From NCBI GenBank assembly GCA_022844405.1, contig JALHLV010000017.1, positions 24,081 to 88,080 of the forward strand: 64,000 nucleotides of DNA. The letters run 5' to 3'. The notes beneath the pieces were generated by a model that had not been told where the DNA came from, ran no database searches, and saw only the letters and a list, made by a program, of their open reading frames with translations. Below, one piece after another: positions 18,501 to 27,540 of this stretch. This stretch comes from Sphingomonadales bacterium. GTDB taxonomy: Bacteria; Pseudomonadota; Alphaproteobacteria; SMXS01. How positions within the stretch are numbered: the stretch's first letter is position 1; each line of letters starts with the position of its first letter. A program made the position numbers and the translations under genes.

Positions 18501-20762
18501 GATGGCGCCTTCCAGGTCCTCGACGGACTGGTCGTTGAGCAGCGCGAAGCCCGCATCGACGGTCGTGACCAGCGCCGAACCCGTGCGGTCGACACTGGCC
18601 GCCGGTAGATCGAAGGTGCCGTCCGAGATGGACAAGCCGGTGAGGGTGATCGAATTGGTGGACGCTTCGACCAGATTGGCCCAGACGAAGGCGCTCATCG
18701 CATTGTCGTCGACGTTGACGGCGGCCTTGCTGAAGGTGTTCGGGAATGCGTCCACCTCGATCAGCGTGGTGTCGGTGGACGAGGTCAGCGTGGCCGACAG
18801 CTGCGCGCCGTCCTCCACCGTCTGGGAATTCACCAGACCGACCGTGCCGCTGGAGCCGCCGCCCGCCAGCGAGTTGGCGTCGATCGTGATGCTGGATTCG
18901 CTCGACAGGTTGCCGATCGCCTGGGCGTAAATCTGGTTGTCGGAGACGCTGACCGTCGCATCGGTGATCGCCGAGCCGACACCGCCATTGCGCGCCGTCC
19001 AGGAAATGATCCGCGTATCGACGGACGAAACCGCGCCGCCGCCGTCCAGGACCTGGGCGTTCAGCACGCTGAAGCCGGCCTCGACGGCGCCCGAGGTGGT
19101 CACATGGTTGACCGAGATGGTGGGCGCTGCCGCGCCGCCCAGGCCGGTGACCGTATTGCCCTGATCGATTTCGAGGCTGCTGCTCTGCGAGTTCCCGACG
19201 GCCTCGGCATAGATGAAATTGCCGTCGACATAGATGCCGTCGGCCGGCACGGTGCCGGCCGCGCCGGCATCGCCGGCGGCGCGCACAAACAGCTCGCTGC
19301 CCGTCACCGTGGCCGTCTGCAGCCCTTCGGTATACTGGGCGTTGTTGATCGCCGCGATGCCGCTGAGGCTGGTGGCCTTGGTCACGTCGATCAGGTTGAC
19401 GGCCTCGCTGCCGCTGGAGGTCGCCGCGATCGAGTTGCCCGTGGCGTTGATCACGCTCGAGGTCATGTCGGAGACGTTGACGTTGAGGTCGCCGTTGGTC
19501 ACCGTGGCGGTCACCGCGACGTCGCTGTACTGCACGTTCTGCACGAACAGGTCGGCCGCCACGCTGGCCACGTCCGGCGCGCCCACGGTGAACGAGTTCT
19601 GCTGGCCGCCGGCCACGGCGTTGCCATCCAGGCTGACGTCGTCGAGCAGGACGCGGTTCAGCGAGCTGTTGTCCGACGCGGCCGCCAGGATCGAGTTGCC
19701 GGTGAAGTCGATGGTGGTCGTGTTCAGGTCGGCGACGGCGACGTCATCGGCCAGATTGGCCGACGTCTTGTTGGTGTTGCCGATCTCGATGGTCGAATCC
19801 GTCACCGACGCGGTGAACGCCACGCCGCCCTGACTGCCCTGGACGCTGACCGCGCCCGCCGAGCCGTCGAGCTTGGTGAAGCCCACGTCCTTGCCGTCGA
19901 TCAGGTCGATGTCGACCAGGTTGGCGGCCTCGTTGCCGGTGAACTGCGCCCGGACGGTGCTGTTGGTCAGGTCCAGGTTGACCCCGACCAGGCTGGTCGG
20001 GGTGCCGTCGACGACCGCCGACGAGCCGATCCGCGATCCAGACACCGCCGCGCTGGCGCCCGTCAGGTTGATGTTCTGCTGCGCCGAGGTGGCGAGCAGG
20101 CCGCCGGACACCACCAACTCGTTGGGCGCGCCCGGGTTGGTCAGCAGCGACGAACCGACGTCGGCATTGGTGAACAGCGGATTGAGCACGCCGGAGATTT
20201 CGGTCGACGCCAGATTACCGCTGGCGTCGGACAGGATCCCCAGATTGTCCAGGATGACCGAGCTGCCGGTGCCCAGATCCTCGAACGCCGAGTTGATGAG
20301 GCCGTTGGTGGTCGAGGCGGTGATGCTGACGGCCGCATTCGTCTGCGGCGCGGTGGCATAGGCGCCGCCGGTCACCACCTTCAGGTCGACGAAGGCGCCC
20401 GGATCCGGATCGTCGACATCGGTGTACAAGCCGTTGACGATGATCGGATCGACGGCGGCGTTGCCGACCGCCAGCGAGAAGATGGTGTTGTAGTCCGCGA
20501 GGGCGACGATCGGACCGCCCTCGACGTCCGCGGGGGTGAAGGCCGGCGGCATGACCAGGGTCACATTGGCCGAACTCGCCGTCACCGACGTGGTGCTGTT
20601 CGACTGCACCGTGCCCACGCCGTGCGAGAAGCTTGCCGCCGCCAAGGTCGGCGGAATCACGCTCAGATCATAGGTCAGCGTGGTCGCCTGGGCGCCGGAG
20701 ACGCCGGCCGCGGACAGCAGCGCGAACACGCTGGCCGACGTAAGGATGCGAGAGTTGTTCAT
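15537..20762 (-). CDS. Giant secreted Gln/Asn-ladder repeat protein (HfaD/curlin-like)
   Basis: A 1741-residue protein with a clear signal peptide (cleavage near AQA-TT, residue 26) and no membrane anchor, OmpA domain or autotransporter barrel. It is extremely rich in S, T, N, A, V, G and D and almost free of Cys. About eighteen degenerate repeats of roughly 80-95 residues each pair two strand motifs: (V/I)(L/V)N-x-Q-x-x-x-G (e.g. VLNVQTNTGVTV, LVNSQTVEDGA) and N-x-(I/L)-x-A-x-A-x-G-N-x-x-x-N (e.g. NNVLARATGNYAEN, NQIYAQAIGNLSSE). This spacing of Gln and Asn recalls curli and the holdfast-anchor protein HfaD, so I infer a beta-solenoid, perhaps amyloid, surface fibre. The likely exporter is the CsgG/HfaB protein at 34145 or the one at 1. 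The GGGGGG ribosome site before the ATG is strong. Confidence 0.75.
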   Translation of the reverse strand: MNNSRILTSASVFALLSAAGVSGAQATTLTYDLSVIPPTLAAASFSHGVGTVQSNSTTSVTASSANVTLVMPPAFTPADVEGGPIVALADYNTIFSLAVGNAAVDPIIVNGLYTDVDDPDPGAFVDLKVVTGGAYATAPQTNAAVSITASTTNGLINSAFEDLGTGSSVILDNLGILSDASGNLASTEISGVLNPLFTNADVGSSLLTNPGAPNELVVSGGLLATSAQQNINLTGASAAVSGSRIGSSAVVDGTPTSLVGVNLDLTNSTVRAQFTGNEAANLVDIDLIDGKDVGFTKLDGSAGAVSVQGSQGGVAFTASVTDSTIEIGNTNKTSANLADDVAVADLNTTTIDFTGNSILAAASDNSSLNRVLLDDVSLDGNAVAGGQQNSFTVGAPDVASVAADLFVQNVQYSDVAVTATVTNGDLNVNVSDMTSSVINATGNSIAATSSGSEAVNLIDVTKATSLSGIAAINNAQYTEGLQTATVTGSELFVRAAGDAGAAGTVPADGIYVDGNFIYAEAVGNSQSSSLEIDQGNTVTGLGGAAAPTISVNHVTTSGAVEAGFSVLNAQVLDGGGAVSSVDTRIISWTARNGGVGSAITDATVSVSDNQIYAQAIGNLSSESSITIDANSLAGGGSSGTVGLVNSQTVEDGAQLSATLTSSTDTTLIEVDAFPNTFSKAAVNVDDNAMSAFVWANLVEASTNSITLTGLSISDGTFDLPAASVDRTGSALVTTVDAGFALLNDQSVEDLEGAIVTAVTGDEPNQSDFIRLRAGSSLTNMSNTQVTASGNKGTSAATLNQATSAITVGGATTTSLNGSPSLVNVQTVADEDNDGKSAGIEVDQYDGDISVEVESGAFDMLGVVVQINGNKLLASGRVNLASNTITETAQTQTLTRTSAAAANNLVINFFEVDVGSEVSLVNDQYFENLADAGGGYGVSVDLDNSDLSMNIRTAGTDFGQGSVAEIDGNSIMAQAIGNDATNGIVLNVETYDLTGAGVGDVAQNGPIAMLASNQQAIGEDSDAGLSATVNAVRSIIDMNGPGGDVDGDITGATITQDKNDIRAFAQVNTVVNTLAATGTTLPDVEPGANAPTATLLGPTGQITFNDATFGIGSNQLNALSVIAELTGTPGDPVRIQTIVDAADTISNTTISESGNKLVAQAGANTSKNRLDLDFVSNDGQAFVGNVQQSASSPTVTANVANAAILVDADGAGATVITGNAINLNGNTIGAVGTVNDTSNILVSKGTVLSSSSDDTTPDTKIDGASRVIVNADYGVINAQGPQGLLGVSDSVSTSVNGATIQTVVDTLNSGTLTVDNNVVGASSTIHGAYNGLGLFSGAAVDDPLGVAGASASVASQQTVAEGSTASATVTGVNLNITVDSAANAGASATSVSGNTTSGTAIGGTVTNELVVNSGATIVGGTAAPAPLASLPTANGDFNIVNSQRSGDSVAITSDIVSSRMGIDITSLSSGDAVTVDNNLVESTARGFWASNTISLRAGAASDATSQLINSQVIGSQVLGGAAITADIDTVDISATFDDAAGAVLNGAVSVSSNDLLATASGSVALNSMTTSAGATLQASAAGGATISNAAPFASTTGVDYVVLNYQSNTGSQTPSTVTATIGGAAEPVTIGVDDLSGTGGVDNSAIAVNGNNVLARATGNYAENELILDTGTFQHPSSAVLNVQTNTGVTVSSTVDNVTIGIGLVAGGSINGASTGSSFTIRGNNIGSTSIGNSATNSITGD

Positions 20763-21068
20763 TGGTAGCCCCCCAAAAAAACTTCGGCCTCATTCCCCCT
20801 CAAGCGGATAACCCCGCTCCATGCGCGCCGAAGTGATGGCCAGCTTCGCCGCACATTTGAAGTAAAACCATAACGGGTCCGTGAACGATAGACAACCGCT
20901 GATGGACGTTTTCATCAAGACATCACAAAGCGGTAGCGGAATATGCCCGCGCGCGGATGGCCTGCGCCGGGACACCTGTGGCAGACTGGCGCGGAGGCTG
21001 GCGCTGTCCGCGGCCACCGAAGAACCAATCGCGCGCCGCCGCGTTAGCTCCCCGGAGGGAGCGGCCCG
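20763..21068. other. Divergent intergenic region between the giant repeat gene and tamA
   Basis: These 306 bases hold no gene I can support. They must carry promoters in both directions. The part next to the giant gene (20763-20930) is visibly less GC-rich. A GGAGGGAG ribosome binding site for tamA is at 21053-21060 and a GGGGGG site for the giant gene at 20769-20774. I see no confident -35/-10 pair or operator. Confidence 0.5.
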
Positions 21069-23069
21069 GTGGCGACCAGCTCGGCGGCCATGCCGCCTAC
21101 CAGACGGAGAAGGGTGATTCGGCCGGCCTTGAGGACAATCGCAATGATGGCGGGCGCCGTGCTCGTGCTGGCTGCCGGCGCGCCTGCGGCGCGCGCCCAG
21201 TCAACCATGGCGCAGCCCAAAGCGCCGGACGCCATAACCAAGGAAGAGAAAGAGACCGAGGAGGCCGACCGCAAGCAGCTCGGGGAAGAAACCCGGCAGC
21301 TCGACGAGGAGAAGAAGCAGGAGGAGGAGGCCGAGGACGCCAAACGCGCGGCCCGGGGGATGCCGTCTTATGCCTACCGGGTCGACATCAACGGCCTGGA
21401 GAAAACCGGCCTGGAGAAGTTGCTGAAGGACCGCTCGGACCTGATGCGGCTGCGCAAGGAAGAGCCGGCGTCGATCTGGGATCTGCGCGCCCGCATCCGC
21501 CGCGACATCACCGGCTTCGCCGACGTGCTGCGGTCCGAGGGCTATTACGGCGCGAAGATCACCTACGAGATCGACCGCAACGCCAAGCCGATCCGGGTCG
21601 CCATCACGGTCGAGCCGGCGGAGCGCTTCACCATCGGCGCCTACGTCATCGAGCTGACCGGCCCCGCCGCGTTGCCGCAGTCGGTGAAGGACGAGGCGCG
21701 GAAGATCGCCGAGGCGCAGGTCGGCCAGCCGGCGCGCAGCGAGACCGTGGCGCTGGCGTTCGGGAAGGTGATGGGCGAGCTGCCCCAGTTCGGCTATCCG
21801 CGCGCCAAGCTGGCGCTGCAGGACTTCAAGGCCGACCACAAGGACCGCAAGCTGACCGCCCGGGTGCGGATCGACACCGGTCCGCTGGTGCGGTTCGGCG
21901 AGATCAGGCTGGACGGGCTGGCGACGGTGAAGCCCGGCTATGTCATGAAGGCGGTCACCTGGAAGACCGGCGACGTCTATGACAGCCGCAAGATCGAGGC
22001 GTTCCGCCAGGAGCTGACCGAGATGAACCTGTTCGCCTCGATCCGGGTCGATACCGACGACCCGCTGCAGGGCGACCGGCAGCCGGTCAGGATCAGGCTG
22101 CTCGAGGCCAAGCACCGGTCGGTCGGCGCCACCGCGTCCTATTCCACCGTCAACGGCTTCGGCGGCTCGGTGTTCTGGGAGCACCGCAACATCTTCGGCG
22201 CCGGCGAGCGGCTGGTGCTGGAGCTGGAAGGCGACCAGAAGCTGGTGCAGTTCAAGGCCGACCTGACCAAGCCGCGCTTCCTGCGCAAGGACCAGAAGCT
22301 GCTGTTCGGCGCCGAGGCGGCGCGCGAGGATACCGACGCGTTCCTGGAATATCGCGGCGTGCTGCGCGCGGCGGTGGAGCGCGAGGTGACCCAGCGGTTG
22401 CGCGTGCGGCTCGGCCCGGAAGTGGCGTATCTCGACACCCGCGACGCCTTCGCGCCGTCGAAGAACTTCCTGGTCGGCCTGCCGGCCATCGTCACCTATG
22501 ACCACAGCGACGACCTGCTGGACCCGACCAAGGGCTACCGGCTGGACGGCAAGGTGTCGCCTTATGCGGTGTTCGGCGACGGCAAGCACTTCGTGTCCAT
22601 GGAAGGCACGGCCCGGGTCTATTTCCGGCTCGATGACGGCGGGCGCTTCGTGTCGGCCAGCCGGGTCAAGGTGGGCATGCTGTTCGGCGCCGACGACATC
22701 AGCCGCGTACCGGCATCGAAGCGGTTCTATTCGGGCGGCGGCAGCTCGATCCGCGGTTACGGCTACCAGGCCATCGGCCCGAAAGACCCGGCAGGCGAGC
22801 CCATCGGCGGCATGTCGCTGTTCGAGGTCGGCACCGAGATGCGCATCAAGATCAGCGACACCTGGGGCGTGGTGCCGTTCTTCGAGGGCGGCAGCGTGTT
22901 CGACAGCGAATTGCCCGATTTCTCGCGCAAGCTGCGCTGGGGCGCGGGCATCGGCGTGCGCTACTACACCGGCTTCGGACCCATCAGGCTCGACGTCGCG
23001 TTCCCGATCAACAAGCAGCCCGACGACGACAAGTTCCAGATCTATGTCAGCATAGGGCAGGCGTTCTGA
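21069..23069 (+). CDS. tamA: TamA: outer-membrane translocation and assembly module (Omp85 family)
   Basis: A 666-residue Omp85 protein. A signal peptide (cleavage near ARA-QS, residue 44) is followed by a highly charged Glu/Lys helix (about 52-95), then POTRA domains (about 100-340), then a 16-strand barrel. The L6-loop signature is GGGSSIRGYGYQ (about 558) and the last strand ends in YVSIGQAF. With TamB it inserts or exports a subset of outer-membrane proteins, including autotransporters, one of which lies at 40193. Start: GTG at 21069 with GGAGGGAG upstream. The charged helix between signal and POTRA is unusual. The stop overlaps the tamB start (TGATG). Confidence 0.92.
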   Translation: MATSSAAMPPTRRRRVIRPALRTIAMMAGAVLVLAAGAPAARAQSTMAQPKAPDAITKEEKETEEADRKQLGEETRQLDEEKKQEEEAEDAKRAARGMPSYAYRVDINGLEKTGLEKLLKDRSDLMRLRKEEPASIWDLRARIRRDITGFADVLRSEGYYGAKITYEIDRNAKPIRVAITVEPAERFTIGAYVIELTGPAALPQSVKDEARKIAEAQVGQPARSETVALAFGKVMGELPQFGYPRAKLALQDFKADHKDRKLTARVRIDTGPLVRFGEIRLDGLATVKPGYVMKAVTWKTGDVYDSRKIEAFRQELTEMNLFASIRVDTDDPLQGDRQPVRIRLLEAKHRSVGATASYSTVNGFGGSVFWEHRNIFGAGERLVLELEGDQKLVQFKADLTKPRFLRKDQKLLFGAEAAREDTDAFLEYRGVLRAAVEREVTQRLRVRLGPEVAYLDTRDAFAPSKNFLVGLPAIVTYDHSDDLLDPTKGYRLDGKVSPYAVFGDGKHFVSMEGTARVYFRLDDGGRFVSASRVKVGMLFGADDISRVPASKRFYSGGGSSIRGYGYQAIGPKDPAGEPIGGMSLFEVGTEMRIKISDTWGVVPFFEGGSVFDSELPDFSRKLRWGAGIGVRYYTGFGPIRLDVAFPINKQPDDDKFQIYVSIGQAF

Positions 23070-26000
23070 TGGCGGAGGCGGCGATAGAGCACAAGGGCAT
23101 GACGAGACGGCTGCGCATCCCGGCCATCGTGCTGGGCGGCCTGCTGCTGATCGTCGTCATGCTCTATGCGCTGGCGCGCGTGGGCGCGTTCAACGGCGTT
23201 ATCGAGGGCCTCGTCGAGGACGCCCTGAGCGATCGCGCGACCGGTACCGTCGCCACAGTCGACGGCCTCGATGGCGATCCGCTGTCGGAGATCGTCATCA
23301 AGCGTCTCGTCATCGTCGAACGCCGCAAGAACACGGTGGTGGCCGAGGGTATCGTCCTGCGCTGGCGCCATCTGGGCCTGCTGGCGGGACGTGTCCGGGT
23401 CGAGGCGCTGACCGCCAGGCGGTTGCTGATCGCGAGGGCGCCGCCGGGCGCCCCGGACGAGCCGTTGCCCACCGAGCTGCCCAGATTGCCAGTCGACGTG
23501 CGGCTCGACCGGCTGAAGGTCGACGAGGTCCGCTTCGAGGGCTCGCCGACCGTGTTCACCCTGGTGGGCGCCGGCCGTTGGTCCCGCGATCCCGCCATAG
23601 AACTGCGCCTCGCGCTCGCACCGCAGGATGCGCAGGGCGAATACGCCCGCCTCGCCGTCGACTACGACCCCGGCAAGGACCGGCTGGTGCTGGACGGCAG
23701 GCTGGTCAGCAAGGCCGGCCAGGGCCTGGGCGGATTCCTGTTCCCCGGCGAGCAGGGCGACATCTCGCTGGTGCTGGCGGGCCAGGGATCGGTGAAGAAC
23801 TGGCGCGGACGGCTGGACGGGCTGAGCGGCGACACGACCATCGCCGCGCTCGACATCGCCGTCACCGACCGGCTGCATATCGAGGGGTTGCTGGATCCGC
23901 GCCCGTTCCTGCCCAGGGACGAGATCAGCGCCCTGATCGGCGCGCCGCGCGTGGTCTTCGACCTCGGGCTGAAGGACGGCATGCCCGGCGCCTACACCGC
24001 CCGCATCGTCAACGAGGGCGCCGACATCCGCTTGGCGGGCAGCCTGGCGGACCGGAAGGCCATGCTGTCGCCGCGCTTCTCCATCATCTCCAATAACGCC
24101 GCGTGGTTCGCGCCGGTGCTGGACGGCTGGACCTACGGGACGGCCTCGCTGGCCGGTGCCGTGACCCAGACCGGTGACGGCCCGAACGTGACGGCGGCCA
24201 TCGCCATCGACCGGCTCGCGGGTGACGGTTTCGCGGCGCGCAAGGCTTCCGGCAACATCAGCCTGTCCGCCATCGGCGCGGGCAAGGCCATGGTCTATGG
24301 GCTGGCCGGCAAGGGCGCGCTCGAAGGCGTCGACGCCGCCGAGCGGAACCTGCGCGCCGACTGGATGCTGGACGGACGTCACGACCCGGCGAAAGGCCGC
24401 ATCTCCATCGCCAACCTGCGGCTTTCCGACGGCGGCTCGCGCATCGCCGCCAAGGGCGACGTGATCCTGTCGCCGCTGTCGGTGAAAGGCTCGGCGACCG
24501 TCGCCGTCGCCGATGTGGGCCGCTGGGTGGACGCGGGCGTGCGCGGCCGCGTCGACGCCGACGGCAGCTTCGAATGGCAGCCCGATTCGGGCCGGCTGAT
24601 GGTAAAGGCGAAGGGCGCGGGCAAGGGTCTCAGGCTGGCCGATGCGCGCCTCGCCGCACTGCTCGGCCCGTCGCCGACGTTCCGGCTGGTGCTCGACGAT
24701 CCCGCCGGCCGCGGCCAGGGTACGCTGGACGGCGCGGTCGCCGGCGCGCAGGTGAAGGCGCGCCTGAAGGGCCGGATCGGCGAGACCATCGACGCCGCCT
24801 ATGAGGCACGCTTCGCCAACGTCGCCAGCCTCACCGGCGACGGCGCGCTGAAGGCCTCGGGCCCGGTGACCGTGACTGGCACGCTGAAGGGCGACGCCGC
24901 GTCGCCCGACGTGACCCTGCGCGCGGCCTTGGCGCACGCCTCGCTGTCGGGCGTCAGGATCACCGACGTGACGCTGACCGCCGAGGCAGGCGACGTGGCC
25001 GGCGCGCCGCGCGGCCGGATCGACGCCGCCTTCGCCATGGACGGCGAGCCGATGACCGCGGCGATCCCGTTCGTGTTCGACGAGAGCGGCGCCTGGCGGT
25101 CCGAACCCGTCGCACTCAACGGCGAGTCGGCGAGCCTGTCGGGCGTGCTCGCCGCCGCGAGCCTGGGCGCGCCGATGACCGGCAAGCTCGACCTGCGCCT
25201 TTCGGGACGCGGCGTGATGACCGCGCTGGCCGGCACGCCGGCGGCCGGATCCGTCAACGGTACCGTGCTGCTCGATCCGGAGGGCGAGGCGCAGGGGCTG
25301 CGCTTCGACCTGGCGGTGACCATGGGATCGTTCGCCACGGGCCGGGAGTCCGCCGTCACCGTGGCCAGCGCGCGGCTCATGGGCGACGTCGCCATCGGCG
25401 AGGCGCTAGACGTGCGCCGGATCACCCTGGACGGCAGGGACGTCACCTATGACCGCGCCAGGCTGGCCAGCCTGACCGCCACCATCACGCCGAGCGGCAA
25501 CGGACTGGCACTTGCCGCCTCCGCCAAGGGCGAATTCGAAGGGCCGCTTTCCCTGTCGCTGAAGGGGCGCGCCGACCGCGCGCTGCTGGCGGCGCCCAAC
25601 ACCATTACCCTCGACAGCCTGAACGGCACCATAGCCGGCCAGAAGATCGCCCTGCTGGCGCCGGCCACGGCGGTGCTGGCGGAGGGCTACACCGATATCG
25701 GCCCGGTCCGGATGAGCTACAACGGCGCGCCGCTGGAGCTGCAGGCGACGCTGCGGGACGGCGGCAGCACCGCCCGCCTCTCCGGCAAGGATCTGGACCT
25801 GGCGGCGTTATCGGCGCTGACCGACGGCCAGGACGTGGCCGGCAGGCTGACCATCGACGGCGAGATCGACTTCACCAGCGGCGCGCCGCGCGGCAACGCC
25901 CAGCTCCGAATCGCCGGCCTGATCGTCGAGGACACGCTCGACCGCCGGCCCGTCGACGTAAAGGGCGGCGTGACGCTGGCGGACGGCCGGCTGAAGGGCG

Positions 26001-27427
26001 GGCTGACCCTCGACACCAGCAGCGAACGGGCGCTCGACGTGACACTCGACCTGCCGGTGGCGCGCGGCACCAAGGGTCCGTTCGCGCTCGCGGTCGAGGT
26101 CGACAAGCCGCTGACCCTGCAGCTCAAGGGCAACGCCGAGCTGGCCTATCTGTGGCCGCTGACCGGCGCCTATGAGCACATCCTGGGCGGCCGGGCGACG
26201 GTGGATGCGCGGGTCACCGGCTCGGTCGCCGATCCCACGCTGAACGGCAGCTTCGCCATCGCCGGGATGACCTACCGCAACCTGTCGACCGGCACAAAGG
26301 TCGAGGCGGCCAATGTGCGCTTCGTGCTCAAGGACAGCCTGCTGGAGCTGCCCGCGACCAACGCGACCGACGGCGGCAAGGGATCGATCGTGCTGTCGGG
26401 CTGGGTGAAGCCGCTGGCGCCGGGCGGCACGCAGGCCGACATCACCGCCCGGTTCACCAAGGCGCGCATCCTGAAGCTGCGCGACATGACCGCGCGCGCC
26501 ACCGGCCAGATCCAATACACCCAGGACAAGGACGGCGCGCTGCTCGAGGGCGAGGCCACGGTCAACGACGCCGAGTACACCCTGAACGCCAAGGCGTCGG
26601 ACGACTTCGTCAGGCTCTACGTGGTCGAGCTCAACCGGCCGCCGGGCCTGATCAGCTTGCCGGAGAAGCCGACCGAGCAAACCTTCAAGACCCGGCTGCG
26701 AATCGACGTCACCGCCGGCAACCGCATCTTCGTGCGCGGCCGCGGTCTCGATTCCGAGTGGCGCGGAGAGGTCCGCGTGCGCGGCACCGCGGACCAGCTC
26801 GCGCTGCAGGGACGGGTCGATCTGGTGAAGGGCGAGTTCGATTTCGCCGGCCGCAAATTCGTGCTGCAGAACGGCTCGCGGATCGAGCTGCTGGGCGGCA
26901 CGGATCTCGATCCGGTCATCACTGCCCGGGCGGTCTATTCGGTCACCTCGCTGACCGCCGAGATCCGGCTGACCGGGCGCGCCTCCAACCCGCAGATCAA
27001 GCTGTCGTCCAACCCGGAGATGCCGCAGGACGAAATCATCTCCCGCGTGCTGTTCGGCCAGGGCAAGCAGAACCTGTCGGCGTTCGAGGCCGCCCAGCTC
27101 GCCGCCGCCGTCGCCTCGCTGGGCTCGTCGGGCTCGGGCTTCGACGTCATCGGCAAGCTGCGCGGCGCCTTCAGCCTGGACCGGCTGACTGTCGGCACGC
27201 TGGACCGCCCCGGCGCCCGCGACGAGGGCGGTGCCGGCAAGCCGGTGATCCGCGGCGGCAAGTACATCACCAAGAACATCTATGTCGAGATCGGCAGCGC
27301 CACCGAGGAGGAGGACGCCCAGTCCGCCTCGGTCGACATCGACCTGACCAAGCACCTGAGCGTCGGCACCGAGGCGACGACCAGCGGCAACCAGAAGTTC
27401 CGGGTCCGCTACAAGCTGGATTACTGA
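23069..27427 (+). CDS. tamB: TamB: inner-membrane anchored partner of TamA
   Basis: A 1452-residue AsmA-like protein. One N-terminal transmembrane anchor (about 12-36, IPAIVLGGLLLIVVML) is followed by a very long periplasmic beta-strand region that in the family forms a hydrophobic groove bridging both membranes. The conserved TamB domain (DUF490) occupies about residues 1080-1452, with IFVRGRGLDSEWRGEV, GTDLDPVITARAVY, SSNPEMPQDEIISRVLFG, and the C-terminal KFRVRYKLDY. It is coupled to tamA by a one-base stop/start overlap. Its length is in the usual range. Confidence 0.94.
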   Translation: MAEAAIEHKGMTRRLRIPAIVLGGLLLIVVMLYALARVGAFNGVIEGLVEDALSDRATGTVATVDGLDGDPLSEIVIKRLVIVERRKNTVVAEGIVLRWRHLGLLAGRVRVEALTARRLLIARAPPGAPDEPLPTELPRLPVDVRLDRLKVDEVRFEGSPTVFTLVGAGRWSRDPAIELRLALAPQDAQGEYARLAVDYDPGKDRLVLDGRLVSKAGQGLGGFLFPGEQGDISLVLAGQGSVKNWRGRLDGLSGDTTIAALDIAVTDRLHIEGLLDPRPFLPRDEISALIGAPRVVFDLGLKDGMPGAYTARIVNEGADIRLAGSLADRKAMLSPRFSIISNNAAWFAPVLDGWTYGTASLAGAVTQTGDGPNVTAAIAIDRLAGDGFAARKASGNISLSAIGAGKAMVYGLAGKGALEGVDAAERNLRADWMLDGRHDPAKGRISIANLRLSDGGSRIAAKGDVILSPLSVKGSATVAVADVGRWVDAGVRGRVDADGSFEWQPDSGRLMVKAKGAGKGLRLADARLAALLGPSPTFRLVLDDPAGRGQGTLDGAVAGAQVKARLKGRIGETIDAAYEARFANVASLTGDGALKASGPVTVTGTLKGDAASPDVTLRAALAHASLSGVRITDVTLTAEAGDVAGAPRGRIDAAFAMDGEPMTAAIPFVFDESGAWRSEPVALNGESASLSGVLAAASLGAPMTGKLDLRLSGRGVMTALAGTPAAGSVNGTVLLDPEGEAQGLRFDLAVTMGSFATGRESAVTVASARLMGDVAIGEALDVRRITLDGRDVTYDRARLASLTATITPSGNGLALAASAKGEFEGPLSLSLKGRADRALLAAPNTITLDSLNGTIAGQKIALLAPATAVLAEGYTDIGPVRMSYNGAPLELQATLRDGGSTARLSGKDLDLAALSALTDGQDVAGRLTIDGEIDFTSGAPRGNAQLRIAGLIVEDTLDRRPVDVKGGVTLADGRLKGGLTLDTSSERALDVTLDLPVARGTKGPFALAVEVDKPLTLQLKGNAELAYLWPLTGAYEHILGGRATVDARVTGSVADPTLNGSFAIAGMTYRNLSTGTKVEAANVRFVLKDSLLELPATNATDGGKGSIVLSGWVKPLAPGGTQADITARFTKARILKLRDMTARATGQIQYTQDKDGALLEGEATVNDAEYTLNAKASDDFVRLYVVELNRPPGLISLPEKPTEQTFKTRLRIDVTAGNRIFVRGRGLDSEWRGEVRVRGTADQLALQGRVDLVKGEFDFAGRKFVLQNGSRIELLGGTDLDPVITARAVYSVTSLTAEIRLTGRASNPQIKLSSNPEMPQDEIISRVLFGQGKQNLSAFEAAQLAAAVASLGSSGSGFDVIGKLRGAFSLDRLTVGTLDRPGARDEGGAGKPVIRGGKYITKNIYVEIGSATEEEDAQSASVDIDLTKHLSVGTEATTSGNQKFRVRYKLDY

Positions 27428-27438
27428 GCGGCGCTGTT

Positions 27439-27467
27439 CGACCGCACCGCGCAAAACGGCACGGTCG
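27439..27467 (+). terminator. Possible hairpin after tamA-tamB
   Basis: CGACCG-CA-CCG pairs with CGG-CA-CGGTCG around a seven-base A-rich loop, 11 bases past the tamB stop. There is no real T tract, so termination is uncertain. Confidence 0.35.
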
Positions 27468-27540
27468 ATTTGGAATACAGCACGCGGCTCCATGTCGGTT
27501 CCGCCGCGCAATAGGCGGCCGGCCGCGTTAAACTTCGTCC

